Assembly (NCBI GenBank): GCA_008711295.1 | Contig: VUYV01000121.1 | Span: forward strand, 1,983,436-2,047,435 | Length of the DNA stretch: 64,000 nucleotides | Source of the DNA: Anarhynchus alexandrinus | Lineage: Eukaryota; Chordata; Aves; Charadriiformes; Charadriidae | Reading direction: 5' to 3' | Part shown: piece after piece, positions 13,001 through 25,035 of the stretch | Layout: every line of letters begins with the position of its first letter | Position numbering within the stretch: the stretch's first letter is position 1 | Notes under the pieces: model-generated | What the model was told of the DNA's origin: nothing | Seen by the model: only the letters and a program-made list of their open reading frames with translations | Database searches by the model: none | Program-made: the position numbers and the translations under genes

Positions 13001-16000
13001 ATTATCTCCTAGAAAATTTTTATAACCATCTGGGTTATAGATATAAACAAGCACACATTTCATGTGCTATAGGACCAAACGCCACAGCCAGCCTGGAAGT
13101 GCTCATTTGTCAAGGCACTAGAAAAATATTCTCATTGTCCCTATATCCACACCCCTACAACCCCTAATTTAAAATACTTACCGGTGTGAGATTATTTTAT
13201 TTTTTTTTTACCCTTTTTCAAACATGAATATTTTAGGCAAAGCTTGTTTGGTACATCTCTAGGAAACTGACTGTTCAGGTTAAGAGTCCTTTATGTGGAA
13301 CGGGGTTATCAGCATGAGGCAGCAAAATAGCTACGCTCCACAGGAATAAGAGCTAAAAAAGCTTAAGATCAAAGTTTGGACTATTCAGGGCAGGCAATTC
13401 TCAGCTTCTAACTCTAGATATAATTCGTTACCAGAAAAGCTGAAATGAGTGAAAGCATTTCCTCTCTGAAAATACCTTATGCCAGTGTCCAGGGTTTTGA
13501 GCCGTCTGGAAGGATGCAGCACAGATAACACCCAAGTATTCATAAAATCCTTCCCCTCCATTGGAGCACATTGCCACAATCAACGTTGCAAGGAAGAGTG
13601 TTTCTGAGAAAATAAAGAAGAATGGAGAGCTAAAACCAGAAAATAAAGATACACCACCAACTCAAAAAAAGCAGATGCTAAATATCTTGCATTTCACATG
13701 AACACTGGAGGAAATAGTAACTGATGAAAAAGAACCTGGAGATTATTTTAAGATATCCCCACAGTTCCTGCAATGGGCAGAGATTCCTACTCTGACATTT
13801 CAGGTTTTGATGGTATGGACATTGTTTGCCTCTCCACCTCAAAACACACACACACATTTTCTGAGATTCTGACCTTCTTCAAGCCATTTCCAGAGTGTGG
13901 TTGAACCACAGCTCTAACCAAGATCTAGATGCGCAACCCTATACTCTTGCCCTTCAGAATTTTCTTAACTGCCCAGGAGAGTTTATCCTGTCCCCACTCA
14001 AACTAACGTTTCCAAAGGAAACTTCCCCTTCTGCTCCCAACACATCTCTGGCACAGATTAAAGCCTGAACAGCTGTTCAGCAGATCTGAACACAGCGAGA
14101 GAATGAATTGGTTGAAAACTTCTTGTTACTTTACCCCTAGAAGACAAGCAAGGTTACAGACGCATACAAGAGAAGGGCACTGCATCATCGCTGGCACACT
14201 GAATCCCACAGCATCCACAGCAGAGGTCATTACCACAAGGTACTGCTGTTCAGAGGAGATGAGGGCCAGGAGGTAGAGAACAGCTCAACCAAACTTCATC
14301 TCCCCTTAGCACGTGAATAAACCTCTTATCACCTCTGCCTGTTACAAAAACACAGTTAATGTCTATTTCTTTGATATTATTTAGGAAAAGAGAATGCTTG
14401 CTGGGCTAAGAACTCTCACACTTCTGTGCCTTCTGCATTTTCTTTTTTTTGAGACATTCTGGCTCATTTTCTAATGCTAAAGGATCATAAGGGTTCCTGA
14501 GTGATGGATACAGATGTTTTTCCCTTTGACAGAAATACACCTCCACTGGAGCATCATTATCCCCTAAAGGCATTCATGATTGTGGCTCCATTTTCATCAG
14601 TATAAAAATCAAGTTGTAAAGATTGTGTTTAGGATACTAAACCACTCCATTCTGTCCTGACTAATTTCAACCAATAACAGTGTAATAAAACAGTATAATA
14701 GAATAATAAACAGATAAGCATGTGTGTGCTGTGCAACAAAGCACAGAAATAGCTCCGAAAGGACTCACCAGAATCACATCTGACCTTCTATAAAACATTT
14801 ACACGTGTTAACATGTATTTTCTGGACATCACACTTTAAGAGCTCAGTTTACAGATCTCGTATGAGATAGTGTGCATTGTGACGTGGGCTCCATTGTGCA
14901 TGAGAGAATCCCAAACTCAAAAAGCAGCAACTCTTCAAATGCTGTATGAAGAGCAGAGCTCTTTGTTCCACTTTCATTGACACAAATAGGAAATAAAAGT
15001 TGTTGCACTTCCATTATATCTACTGAAAGAATGCAACATCTTTCTGTCAACAATACAGCTGTCCTAAAATGCAGAGACCATAAGAGCTTTTCCTCCCTGC
15101 AAAAAAATACAACCAGAAATATCTCTCTCTCTTTTACTCATTCACGAACCGTGGCTGATCATCAAAACCTTTTGTCGTCTTATTTTCAAGCTTTTCAAAA
15201 ATCACAACACTTTGGTAAAATCACTGTCAGGTTCTGCCTTCTCCAGGATGCAGGATTACGTTTATCTTATTTTGTGACTGAACTCTTCAGCATTTCAAAG
15301 CAGTAGGTCCTTACACATAGCTATACCTCATGCCCTGCTTGATTATTTACTAATACTTCTTATTTAACTCCATTGTTGGATCAGTCAAGACTGGATTAAG
15401 GCTAAACACTCTCAGTTGAAGGTCCTGTGTATGACATTCAGGCAAAGAGCACAGCAGACAGTCCCTGGGACAAAGCCCTTGCAGTGCCTCTGCAAGTATT
15501 TTTGACAGCTTTATTCTTAATGGTTTTACGGGAGCTATTCACTCTTCTCTTGATTTCATTTTACAGGCTGTCTGTTTCTAATAGGAGCCTTCCAGTTCCC
15601 TGGGATCCCTTGAAAAGACTTTGTTCTGATGCTTTTCTTTAGTAATAACACCGTTTGCTATTTTGTCAGATTTTTTTCCTGCAAGTTAGATCTTCATCGT
15701 GAGAGTAGCTTATTCTGGAATTAACGCTGCATGTTTATGGCACTGAATGGCACGCTGACACCTATGAACCAGGAGCGTACTGCACAAATAATATGTATTA
15801 AGCAAGGCTGATAGCAAAAGGGAAGAAGCTGAAGACAGAAGGGCTCTATATTATTATCACATGACCTAGGAAAAGAATCAGTAAACACACCCCCTTCTTT
15901 TAAATTATATTAAGTTGGAAGTTTACTAGAAAGGAAAGAGTTTTCTCTCTTGCTATCTTAAAGAGTTCCTCTCCTGCTTCAGTCAGACCTTGGCCGAGCT

Positions 16001-19000
16001 TTTCTTGCTTACACAGAACAAAATGGTTTCTTCTTTCAATTGCAGTCTCTTGGGGAAGTCTTCTTACTCAGTCACTACACCAGAATGATTTAGACAAATA
16101 CACACAGTTCTTTTACCAGCTGTACAGAAGTATCTTCTGAAATCAAGTCATCTTTGATACAGCTCAGATGCACAAAGGCATACTAAAACCTTTTAGTTTG
16201 GTTCCCCGTGCTCTGCTGCCAGAAGCACCTATAAACAGCACTTACCAGTAACAAACTAAGTGGCTTCAAGATCAGTTGTAGGATAAGGAACATTTAATCT
16301 TAAGTTTATTATATTTAATATGCATTTATGCATAAACTGAACTGTGGTTGGTTGAGCTGCAATTTGTTAAGCTATCATTCCTCATTTGTATAGCACGGTA
16401 ATGATACATCATTCTACTCTAACAACATGTATTAGACAAAAAGCTTATGTCTACCTCATTCATTTGACAATACAGAAATTTAACTGCACTCATAATAAAG
16501 CAGTGTTATGAATAACTATTTTTCTAATACTTCTTATAATCTAAACCTCCAAGTATTCCACAAAACTTCCAAGAGTCTCTCAACATCTTTACAATGAAGA
16601 CAACTAAAATATATAGAAGTAAAGTGATTCACACAGAGTAAGTCAACGTAGCCAGGCCTGGGGCCTAATTCAAATGACAGCTAGCTAGCAAACCACAAAG
16701 GCACTCCATATCACCACGATTTGCAAATCCTGCGCTGAAAAAAATTAGATATTTTTCTTTTATAATTCCACTTATCACCTGAACTAAATGGTTAAAAGGC
16801 TTTGTTTTGCACTGGCATTATGAGTCTGGAAAAATTGTTTGATTCCTAGCACAGTTTTGATAACGTATTTGCTGCCACATTCTTTGCTTTCAGTCAGTGG
16901 TTCAGCTTTATGGAAAATAACAACCAAGCTTAAGTGTAAAAAGGCAAAAAACCCTTACTTCCAAAATACGGTGATGGAGGTTTTACTAATGCTTGTCTGG
17001 CCAGGAATGAATTGTGGCCACGCTCAGAAGAGATTCAGAACTTTTTCCACAAAAGCGCACACAATCTTGACAAGAACTCAAGCCGTGTTACCTTGAGAAT
17101 CCTTCCATCAGTGTCAAATGTTGTTCCAGAACACCTGTAGGCACTGCAGTCTCCAAAGTTAAAATACCACCACTGTGGAAAACATCACAGGAATAAAGTA
17201 CAAAGTATCTATGCTTCGAAAGAGAGTCCTAAAATGATCAAATGGCAGCACTTTGGTGCAGTTTTCTAAACTTTGAACTAAATGATATGGGCCTTCAAAT
17301 CTTCCCAGCCTGATCTCGCACATCTCCAGAGCCTGCTCCTGCATTTACCAACTAAATTCTTTTGTTTCAATAGGAGCTGGGGAGGTTTTATTGACATTAA
17401 GCTTCCACATAGGGCGAAGACACAACCCCTTCTTCTGCTTCAGCTCTGAACTTTAATCTGCCACCAAGCGGAAAGCTTCAATGACCCCAGAGTTAAGTGT
17501 GACAGAATTACAGGTCACACAGTTAGTGACTTCAAAACGTAAAGACACTCAACATCTATATTGTTATTTCTTTTTTAGATAAATACTTTAAATTTTAGAT
17601 AGGGGCTTTCAAGCCTAGGAACAGATCAACAAGTCAAAGTGTTAGCTAAGCATCCAAAGCTGCCATGTATTCATAAAAGCAGACAGTCAAAACACTGACA
17701 GAGTCAGGCAAAAAAAATAATAAAAAGATCCCATTCCTGTTTTCTTATCTGACTGAAAATGAGAAAGGCTTGAACCATCTGCTTCCGGGTTTCCAGAAAG
17801 TTCATATCTCTGACTACAGGCCAGAAGTTATGGTCATCCTCACTCCTCAGCTACGAAGTGTGACTGTACTTTAACCTGCATCATTCAAAGCTGCCCAGTT
17901 TAACTCAGTCAGTGTAATTGGGGGTTAGGCTAAAGCTGCTGGTTCTGCCCTGAAAAAGATGGGGAGAGCCATAATGATCAGCCAGCTCTAATATGAGAGG
18001 ACTAGGAATAGCCAAACACTTTTAAGATGCCCTAGAAGCAATTACATCTTAAACCACCCTGGATGTTTGTGAAGACGAGTAATTTCTACTCTCAGACATA
18101 TAATCAAATTAATAGCACTTAATATGGTTTAGCTCACACTGGCAATGGACACGCTCACAGCCACTGACCCGTTACTCCACAGCACCATGATCAGGTACAC
18201 AAGTCCTCAGGGTTCTTCCAGTGGAGTTTAACGTATTGACATACCGTGTAGTTTAGGATAGGAAAAAAAACTGAGAATGATAGCAACAGAAGAAAACGGC
18301 AGGGGTATGAGCACACCCAAATGAGCTTCAGTTCCAAGTGGGACAAGGTCAGCCCATGCCACATGCACACCATGGCATTCTATGCCATACCAAGGGCACA
18401 GAAGGTTTGAACATGCAGGAGCTGAGGTTACAAAGAAGACTGGGAGGAAAAGAAAGCATCTCACACTAGGCAGCGGTAGGAAGTGTTAGAGCAGCATCGA
18501 AATAGAAAGGAAAGGGGAAACAGTAGAGGGAGCTGCAAGGACTGTTGGGAACCCACAGGGTTTGCCATGAGCTAAGCTGATGGAAAACAGCAGCAGCGCT
18601 CTGCGAAACCTGGAATTTTCATTCCTCTGAAAATTCCAAGTATTTTGAAACAAAACTCAGCTGGCACTCTAAATTTTAAAAGGTTAGAAATATGGATATT
18701 TCTCTGAATATTTGTTGTTTCTAGGAGAAATAAAACTAATTGGCTAAAAATTTTCTTAAAAAAAAAAAATCCAGCAACATCATCATCTTCAACTTTTCGT
18801 GATTTGTGCTAAGACATCTCTTCCCCCAAAGAAATTAACGTCAAACAAAAGTGCTCCCTGCCATGGACCACAAACCCAGGAACCTTCTCAGCCTTAGTCT
18901 GAGCTGAGAGTACAACCCTTTAAGTACTTTGGGAGCTTTGCAAGTTTTGCTGGCTTCCGCAGCTAAAGGAGAAATACTGCCCTGTATCCCTGCATCTCTG

Positions 19001-21054
19001 CTGTGCTGAAAAAGCCTCAGGAAAAAGCAGTGAATATTGCAGGAAGCACCTTCCTTCACAGCCACACACACACAGAGAGCAAAAAGAGGATTTTAGCATA
19101 TATAGATGCACAACTGCTGGAATACATGTCACAAAAATTCCCTGTCTTCTGGCAAGGAAAATGGCCAGCAGTCCTGCATCCATAACACCACACACTATAT
19201 GCTGCAATGTGAAATCCCCACGCGCTAGCAGAGAGAAAAGGACTCCCCTTTTGGAAAAAAAATTAATAATAAAGAAAAGATATCAGCATGCACTGCTCCT
19301 GGCATGCGTCAGCGAGAGGGACTCACCCAGCCAGGCGCAGCGGGGTCTCTGCGCTCCTGCCATCAGCAAAGGGAAAACTGGGTCATCGGTGTCAGCGTTA
19401 CCTGTCCCTCCTCTGGTTTCTGAGACTTCTCTCCCTACCCCAATAATCAAGAGAATTATAGTCAAAACCTGCCTTCTAAATACACGTAATGTCACTGCTT
19501 CCAAATGCAACCACTAGTAATAAACTGAAAGAAACACTTTTAGGGCCAATTCATTTCCGTATGTTATCGTGACATCAACAGTCCACATACGCAAGCACGC
19601 TATTCCAAACTCTTCATTTCTCAGTTAGCTAAACATTTTATTTTGCCTTTTGGGTTCATCCTCCCCTCTCCTCCACCCACCCACCCCCTCCTTTATTTTC
19701 TTCCTATTTGTTTTACCCCACTCCTGAGTATCCTGGATCAAGATCACCACCAGCAGGACCATCCTGCGTGCAGAGATTCATCTTCCTCCTGTCCGTTATT
19801 CATTAACAGCACACATAGCTATGTCTTTTGACTCCTCATTTTTGGGTTTTTTTTTAAAGCCCTGTTTTGTGAAGCAGAGTCTGGAGTGAAAAGGATTCAT
19901 CAAAGTTATCATTATTCCACATTTATCTGCAGTGAACTATCTTTCTCATCTATTATCCCTTAAATGATCTAAAGCCTCCTATCTGCTGTGTTCCTCTTCA
20001 TTATCTGCTGTTCCCCTCTCATCCGTTTCTCACCAGCACCGCCTTTGTTCTCTGCCTTTCATTTTCTGCACCACATATCAATACTGCTCGCCGTGATCTA
20101 GAGGTTCACAACGAGGAGTCACACAAACAATTTTTTAAGTGTGATGCAGATCAGAAAAAAAAAAAAAAAAGATTTTATGCTGCGTGTTTGGATACTGTTG
20201 TTATTCAAACTGAGCCCTGCTCGGCGGTAAATGCCCTGGCTGCTCCCTTACCTTCCGAGGTTTTTCTCCAGAGCACTCAGGAAAGGGCAGCGCTAGGCTA
20301 TAACTAATGACAGAGAGAGATTTGACTCTCAGATATCCCCACCTTCATCTTTCTCCTCCATATTTATTGCTACACGCACTTGACTTCGGGACATTTTTTA
20401 ATTTCGTATGTTGAACAGCATACATACATTAGACTGATATACATTTCTCAATAGCCCTGACATCATTTATTAGCAGTGGCTGAATTACCCCTGTCATACA
20501 GTTATTAGCCTTTTAGAAGATGTCTTTGTGAAGGCGTGAGCTAGCTGTTCAGCAAAATTACCACTGTGTTAAGTGGGAAGTGACTGAACTAATCAAGTTG
20601 CATGACTTTCTACTGTTTCATAGCAAGGACTTCGTGCTGTTGCTCAGTCATCGGGTAGCCACTGGCTTTCAGACACCAAACAGAGCTAACCTGCCTCTCA
20701 ACAGCTCTGGAACATTAATTTCTAGCTCGGGGTTGCTAGGAAGATTGAAGGATCACAGTGCTCCCTTCTACTCCTTTTCTGTACAGCTATGGATGAAATA
20801 TATGGACTAAACATAGCGTTTTGAGTACAGCAAAGAGATCTATGCTGGCTGTTCACACTGTCAGGGAAGGACACAGCCCAGGTATTACCCCGTCTGGATT
20901 TGTAGACTGGAAAGCTTGCTTATTTTACCCACCTTTACATTTTTCATTCTTTCTAGTTTATGACTTCTGAATCTTTCAGAAAACACAATGCCAGCTACAT
21001 CAGTAGAGTCTTAATGTCACATAACAAACAGAACAACTATGCTTGAGGAAATTT
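10054..21054. other. Unannotated intergenic or intronic DNA
   Basis: Eleven kilobases in which I recognise no exon, RNA gene or transposon. The longest open frame (10734-11162, plus strand, 142 codons) has no recognisable domain and is within chance expectation. Low-complexity sequence includes an A-run at about 10611-10624, the T/G tract at 11679-11752, a short CA run near 13848 and an A-run at about 20155-20170. Confidence 0.55.
11679..11752. repeat. T/G-rich low-complexity tract
   Basis: About 74 bases of poly-T blocks separated by GG, GGG and GGGGG interruptions on the plus strand. Its complement is A/C-rich. It could be the degraded poly-A end of a retrosequence inserted on the minus strand, but no body is recognisable beside it, so I treat it as simple low-complexity sequence. 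Confidence 0.75.
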
Positions 21055-21132
21055 TTCTGCCCGCTGGGAACTGGGGGTTGGACTAGATGATCTCCTGAGG
21101 TGCCTTCCAACCCTGACCATTCTGTGATTCAC
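21055..21132 (+). mobile_element. CR1 LINE 3' terminal fragment
   Basis: About 75 bases match the 3' untranslated end shared by avian CR1 elements: a GGTTGGACTAGATGATCTCC block (21072-21091), then the CCTTCCAACC segment and an ATTCTGTGATTC end, the degenerate form of the CR1 terminal octamer repeat. No ORF2 sequence precedes it, so the copy is severely 5'-truncated, the usual outcome of interrupted target-primed reverse transcription. Orientation is plus because the terminal repeat is at the right end. Confidence 0.9.
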
Positions 21133-23268
21133 GTGACTCAAATCAAATCCACAGAAATGGAAGAACTCTGCAGCCAGTCCTACCTCACACCCAACCCTCC
21201 CGGTGTTTTCTAGGCAGAGGTGAAACACTCCCACTGGTGTGACCAGACAGCGCTGGTCTGGCTGGCGACTAGACACAGCAACTTCAGTACCACTTCCTCA
21301 GAAAACCCTCCAGAGCTTAGATGGAAATCTACTTGCCATCTGCTTTGATTTTACAACTTACAAGGAAGAGGGTCAGCACAGAGAAGGACAGAAACGACAT
21401 GGCCTTCTATTCACTGCAGAGCTACCGCAGACAAACAATGCAAATTACTAGAATCAACCAGCTAAACGTGCTTTGCTGAAACCATTCTCACCTTAAATTT
21501 CACCAGGGTAAAAACTGAAGACAAATTTGACTGGGGGGAGGAGAGGCAGGGCAGAAAAAAGTGAGTGCACATGACTGGATAGCCTGTTCTATCAGATAAC
21601 TAAGTGTACTTGCATCAAAGCTTGAAATTATCAAACTAAATCAGCACAGACATTGAGATAGAGGGATGCAAAGAAAGGAAACCCAAAAGGAAAAATCTCG
21701 CTGCATTAATTACCTCACTTAGGAAGGAGGACTAAGGTGTGAATTCAGCTTCATACTTATAAATGTCATCCTATTCCTCCTGCCTTATAGTGGAGCTTAT
21801 GATCATTTTATATCTTTCATTTGACCCTCTGGTCCTATTGCAAATACAGTAGTGGTGTTAGTGCCTGTACTTGCTGAGTAAAGAGACTGAAATAGGCCCT
21901 GTTCTGCTATATAGGAGAAAAAAACCCAATAAAACCCCATAAAGCTTTTTGTTTTGTTTTTCTCAAGCAGTCAGTCATGACTCCACCTCACCCATTTGTC
22001 TAATACTGCCTATCTACCATTCAAAACCAGCCCAAGATATAAACTCCTCCCATGCGTGGACATTTCAGAGTGCCAGAACGCGATGTGCCTCAGCATACCA
22101 GGAGCACAGGAAAACAAAGCACATCATACATACAGAACATCAAGCTCTTTCTGTAAGACAGGGAAGTTTGAGTGCGTTGTATTTGACAGCACAACTTTCT
22201 CACCCAGAAAGGTGGTTTTGAGCACTTCAGAGGATTTTGAAATGCAGGGAGCATATGCTGCCATTGACACACAAATGATACCATTTTTTGTTTTTCTAAG
22301 AATAAGCTTTTGATAGCCGTTGTCAAGGGATGTGGCAATCTATTTAATAAAAGCCAACGAGTCCAGATTTCAGCTGTTGTAGATCCCTGCTGCAACGCCC
22401 TTGATAACAATGGGGCTGTGTTGGCTTGGAGCAGTGCAAGTTTATAAAATCTGCCCTCAGAAATTTACAATGCATCAGAACATCGCCATCCCCAATGGGA
22501 AGCCTAACGCAGCTCAACGTTTTTGTCCAAAATGACCTGAATAAACGGAAGGGAACTACATTTTTCCTTTCCTCTTTGGAAGTTTATAGGACTAGATAGG
22601 CAATGAATGGAAGTGAGGTATGGAAACAAACTATATGTTGTATTGTTCTGGATTTTATAGAACAAGAGATATGGATTTAGTCCTTAAAGGACCTGAAGAT
22701 TTCTCAGTTGGATCTGGCTTTTCTCACAGGGAGAAACTTTATACAGAATTTTTTTTTACAGTACTATTAGTAAACAAGAGGGATTAGAACATATGAGAGT
22801 AAATTAGATTGGAAAAGCTTCTCTGAGCATCTGTTGTTATCCTAACTTTGAAGGTTACAAGTGTAGGCAATATTGCCAAGCACACCTCATGAGTTTATCT
22901 GACAGGACATGAACAGTTTATCTGTTCAGTCTGTTTGTCTCTGTTCAACTGGGCCTGAAATCAGTCTGGTTCCTCTAAATCTAGCTCTAAAAATCCATTC
23001 AGAAAAAGACTCCTATTTATATATAGTACCTCTCATACAGTTTTCAAGCACTTTTTTTAGCCTTAAAAATGTTGTAGTACTGTTTAACTATACTTCCACA
23101 ACTGTCAGTAGATCTACCTTAACATCTCCTACTTGAAGAAGCAAACATGACATCAAATTGCTTACCATGTCGTCAACACAAGAAACCCACAATGGAAATA
23201 GAAAGAAAAAAAAAAGTCTCTTGGTTCCCTCTCCTCCTCTTAGAAACCATAAGAATTATTTATTTTTT
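21133..23268. other. Unannotated DNA between CR1 fragments
   Basis: No exon or further transposon recognised. Overlapping open frames near 21949-22410 on both strands (90-106 codons) are mutually incompatible and show no known domain. Nothing else supports a gene. Confidence 0.55.
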
Positions 23269-23420
23269 ACTATAAGGGTGGTCAAACATAGGAGCAGGTT
23301 TCCCAGAGAGCTTATAGACTGCCCATATGTGGAGCTGCTCAAAACTCAGCCAGACACAGTCCTGGGCAACCTGCTCTTGCTGACCCTTCCAACCTGAGCA
23401 ATTCTGTGGTTCCGAGATAA
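23269..23420 (+). mobile_element. CR1 LINE 3' end with internal deletion
   Basis: The sequence follows the last coding stretch and 3' untranslated region of CR1: GGGTGGTCAAACA, a CAGGTTTCCCAGAGAG block, then CAGACACAGTCCTGGGCAACCTG, and finally CCCTTCCAACCTGAG with an ATTCTGTGGTTC end. The GGACTAGATGATCTCC block that normally precedes CCTTCCAAC is missing, so roughly 30 bases were lost inside the copy. The element is 5'-truncated and old. It belongs to the same broad type as the 24.5-kb copy, but order and orientation show it is a separate insertion. Confidence 0.9.
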
Positions 23421-24330
23421 ACAAGCACAGAGTCTTGAGCTCTTTGGCTTTTTTTGTGGATAAGCAGTAAACCAGGCAGATGTTTGTTAGGTGCACTCGA
23501 GTTTCTGTATCCTTTTTGTGTCCTAAATGCACCACCTCTCAACAAGGCAGTGTTTTAATATACACATCTGGCAACCCAAGACGGATCATAGCAGGTACTG
23601 TAAATGAAGCTACAGTTTGTTTTTCAGTAAAGAAAGACTAAGTAAAGATGTTTTTACTTTGATCTCTGTGATAAGATGAAGATTTAAAACAAAAAAAAAA
23701 TGTTCACCTTAAGGAGTTACATCTATTGAACACAGAGCAGCACAGCCCTGCGGGGATGGAGGCTCTGACTCTGTAGACGCAACAGTACAAAGTCTTTCTG
23801 TGCACAGCTAACACAATTGCACATCAGAGGTAATAAATAAAGGCTTGCTGACTTTAGTACCTTTTGGTCATCTAAGAATCTGTAAAGAATATTTGAAGGC
23901 AGTATTTTAGTCTCAACATTTACCTCTGACTAGTCTCTCCTGGTTTACTGCAGGAATACCTCTATACACTTTTTTCACATTAGACAGCATGCATGCATTG
24001 TAAGGTGAGGTTTTTGTGAGGACGAGCCTCAGCATTCAAAGTTTCTGAGTAATGATGGTATCTCCCGCACCTCCCCTTTTTTAAACTACTTTGATAGACA
24101 TTAATTAACTGTATCATGTAGACTTCCATTAACTTAACAGGAAAGAAATAAAAGTTAGCACAACATAGAGTGACTCGGAAGCTGCCCTTTTCTGTTCTCC
24201 CAATGATGGTTATTTGCCTGCATGTCCTGCTATATTTAGTCACTTCTTATATCTAGATTTGACTCTGGTGGAGTTGAGCCCTGACAGGTTTGGTAACCAG
24301 GCCCAATGGCTGCAGAAAGCTTACAGGAGG
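23421..24330. other. Unannotated DNA between CR1 fragments
   Basis: No gene or named repeat recognised in about 900 bases. The segment is AT-rich with a short A-run at about 23691-23700. Confidence 0.5.
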
Positions 24331-24395
24331 AAAACCAAACAAACAGACCACCAAGAAAACCAAACAAACAGACCACCAAGAAAACCAAACAAACC
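24331..24395 (+). repeat. 25-bp tandem repeat, about 2.6 copies
   Basis: Two exact 25-base units (24331-24355 and 24356-24380) begin AAAACCAAACAAACAGACC and end ACCAAG; a third partial unit continues to 24395. Because 25 is not a multiple of three, the same short peptide cycles through all three plus-strand frames, which produces three overlapping spurious open frames here. The exact identity of the units suggests a recent or homogenised array and likely length polymorphism. Confidence 0.93.
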
Positions 24396-24502
24396 AGATG
24401 GTGGGGCAAGGGATTGAGAAGTTACAAACAACCAGAACCCATTATTCCATCCAGACCAGAAAGAGAGAGTAGTGGAAAGAAGCAGCAGTAGCTAAAGCAA
24501 TT

Positions 24503-25035
24503 TGTCCAAAATGTACTGGTGCCCATAAGCCAGCAATGCGCCCTCGTGGCAAAGGCAGCCAACAGCAACCTGGGTGGCATTAGGAGTGTTACCAGCAGGT
24601 CATCCTTTCTCTCCACCCAGTGCTGGGGAGATCACAACTGGAGTGCTGGGTCCAGTTCTGGGCTCCCCAGTACAAGGCATGTACTTACTGGAGCAAGTCC
24701 AGCAAAGGGCCAACACAGATGGGGAAAAAGACTGGAGCATCTCCCATACAAGGAGAGGTTGAGAGAGCTGGGACTGTTCAAGAGAAAGGGTGGGGTGGAT
24801 CTCAGCGATGTTTATTAATACCTAATGGGTGGGAGCAAAGAAGAGGGAACCAGGCTCTTCTCAGCGGTGTCCAGTGACAGGACAACACAAAAGGGACATA
24901 AATTAAAAAAATGTGAAATTCCATCTAAGCACACAAATCACCTTTTTATTCAGAGTGGTCAAACAGCGAAGCAGGTTGCCTAGAGATGCTGTGGAGTCTC
25001 CATCCTCAGAGATATTCAAGGCAAAATTAGAAGAA
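24503..25035 (+). mobile_element. Decayed CR1 LINE, ORF2 C-terminus
   Basis: This is the end of CR1 ORF2, damaged by small deletions. Recognisable pieces in order are SQQCALVAKAANSNLGGI (from about 24525), a WSAGSSSGLPS-type remnant of the segment that normally reads as a tyrosine- and cysteine-containing motif, then ERLRELGLF (about 24754-24780), and near 24955-25030 the VVKQ/RLPRDAVESP-type region read from nucleotides. A plus-strand frame stays open for 99 codons (24519-24818) despite internal losses. The terminal octamer tail is not found after 25035, so the 3' end is missing or unrecognisable. The divergence from the copy at the right edge of the window marks it as an older insertion. 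Confidence 0.9.

Noticed and set aside
24214..24491. Three overlapping plus-strand open frames sharing a K/Q/T-rich repeated peptide
   Set aside because: They are the same 25-bp tandem repeat read in three frames.
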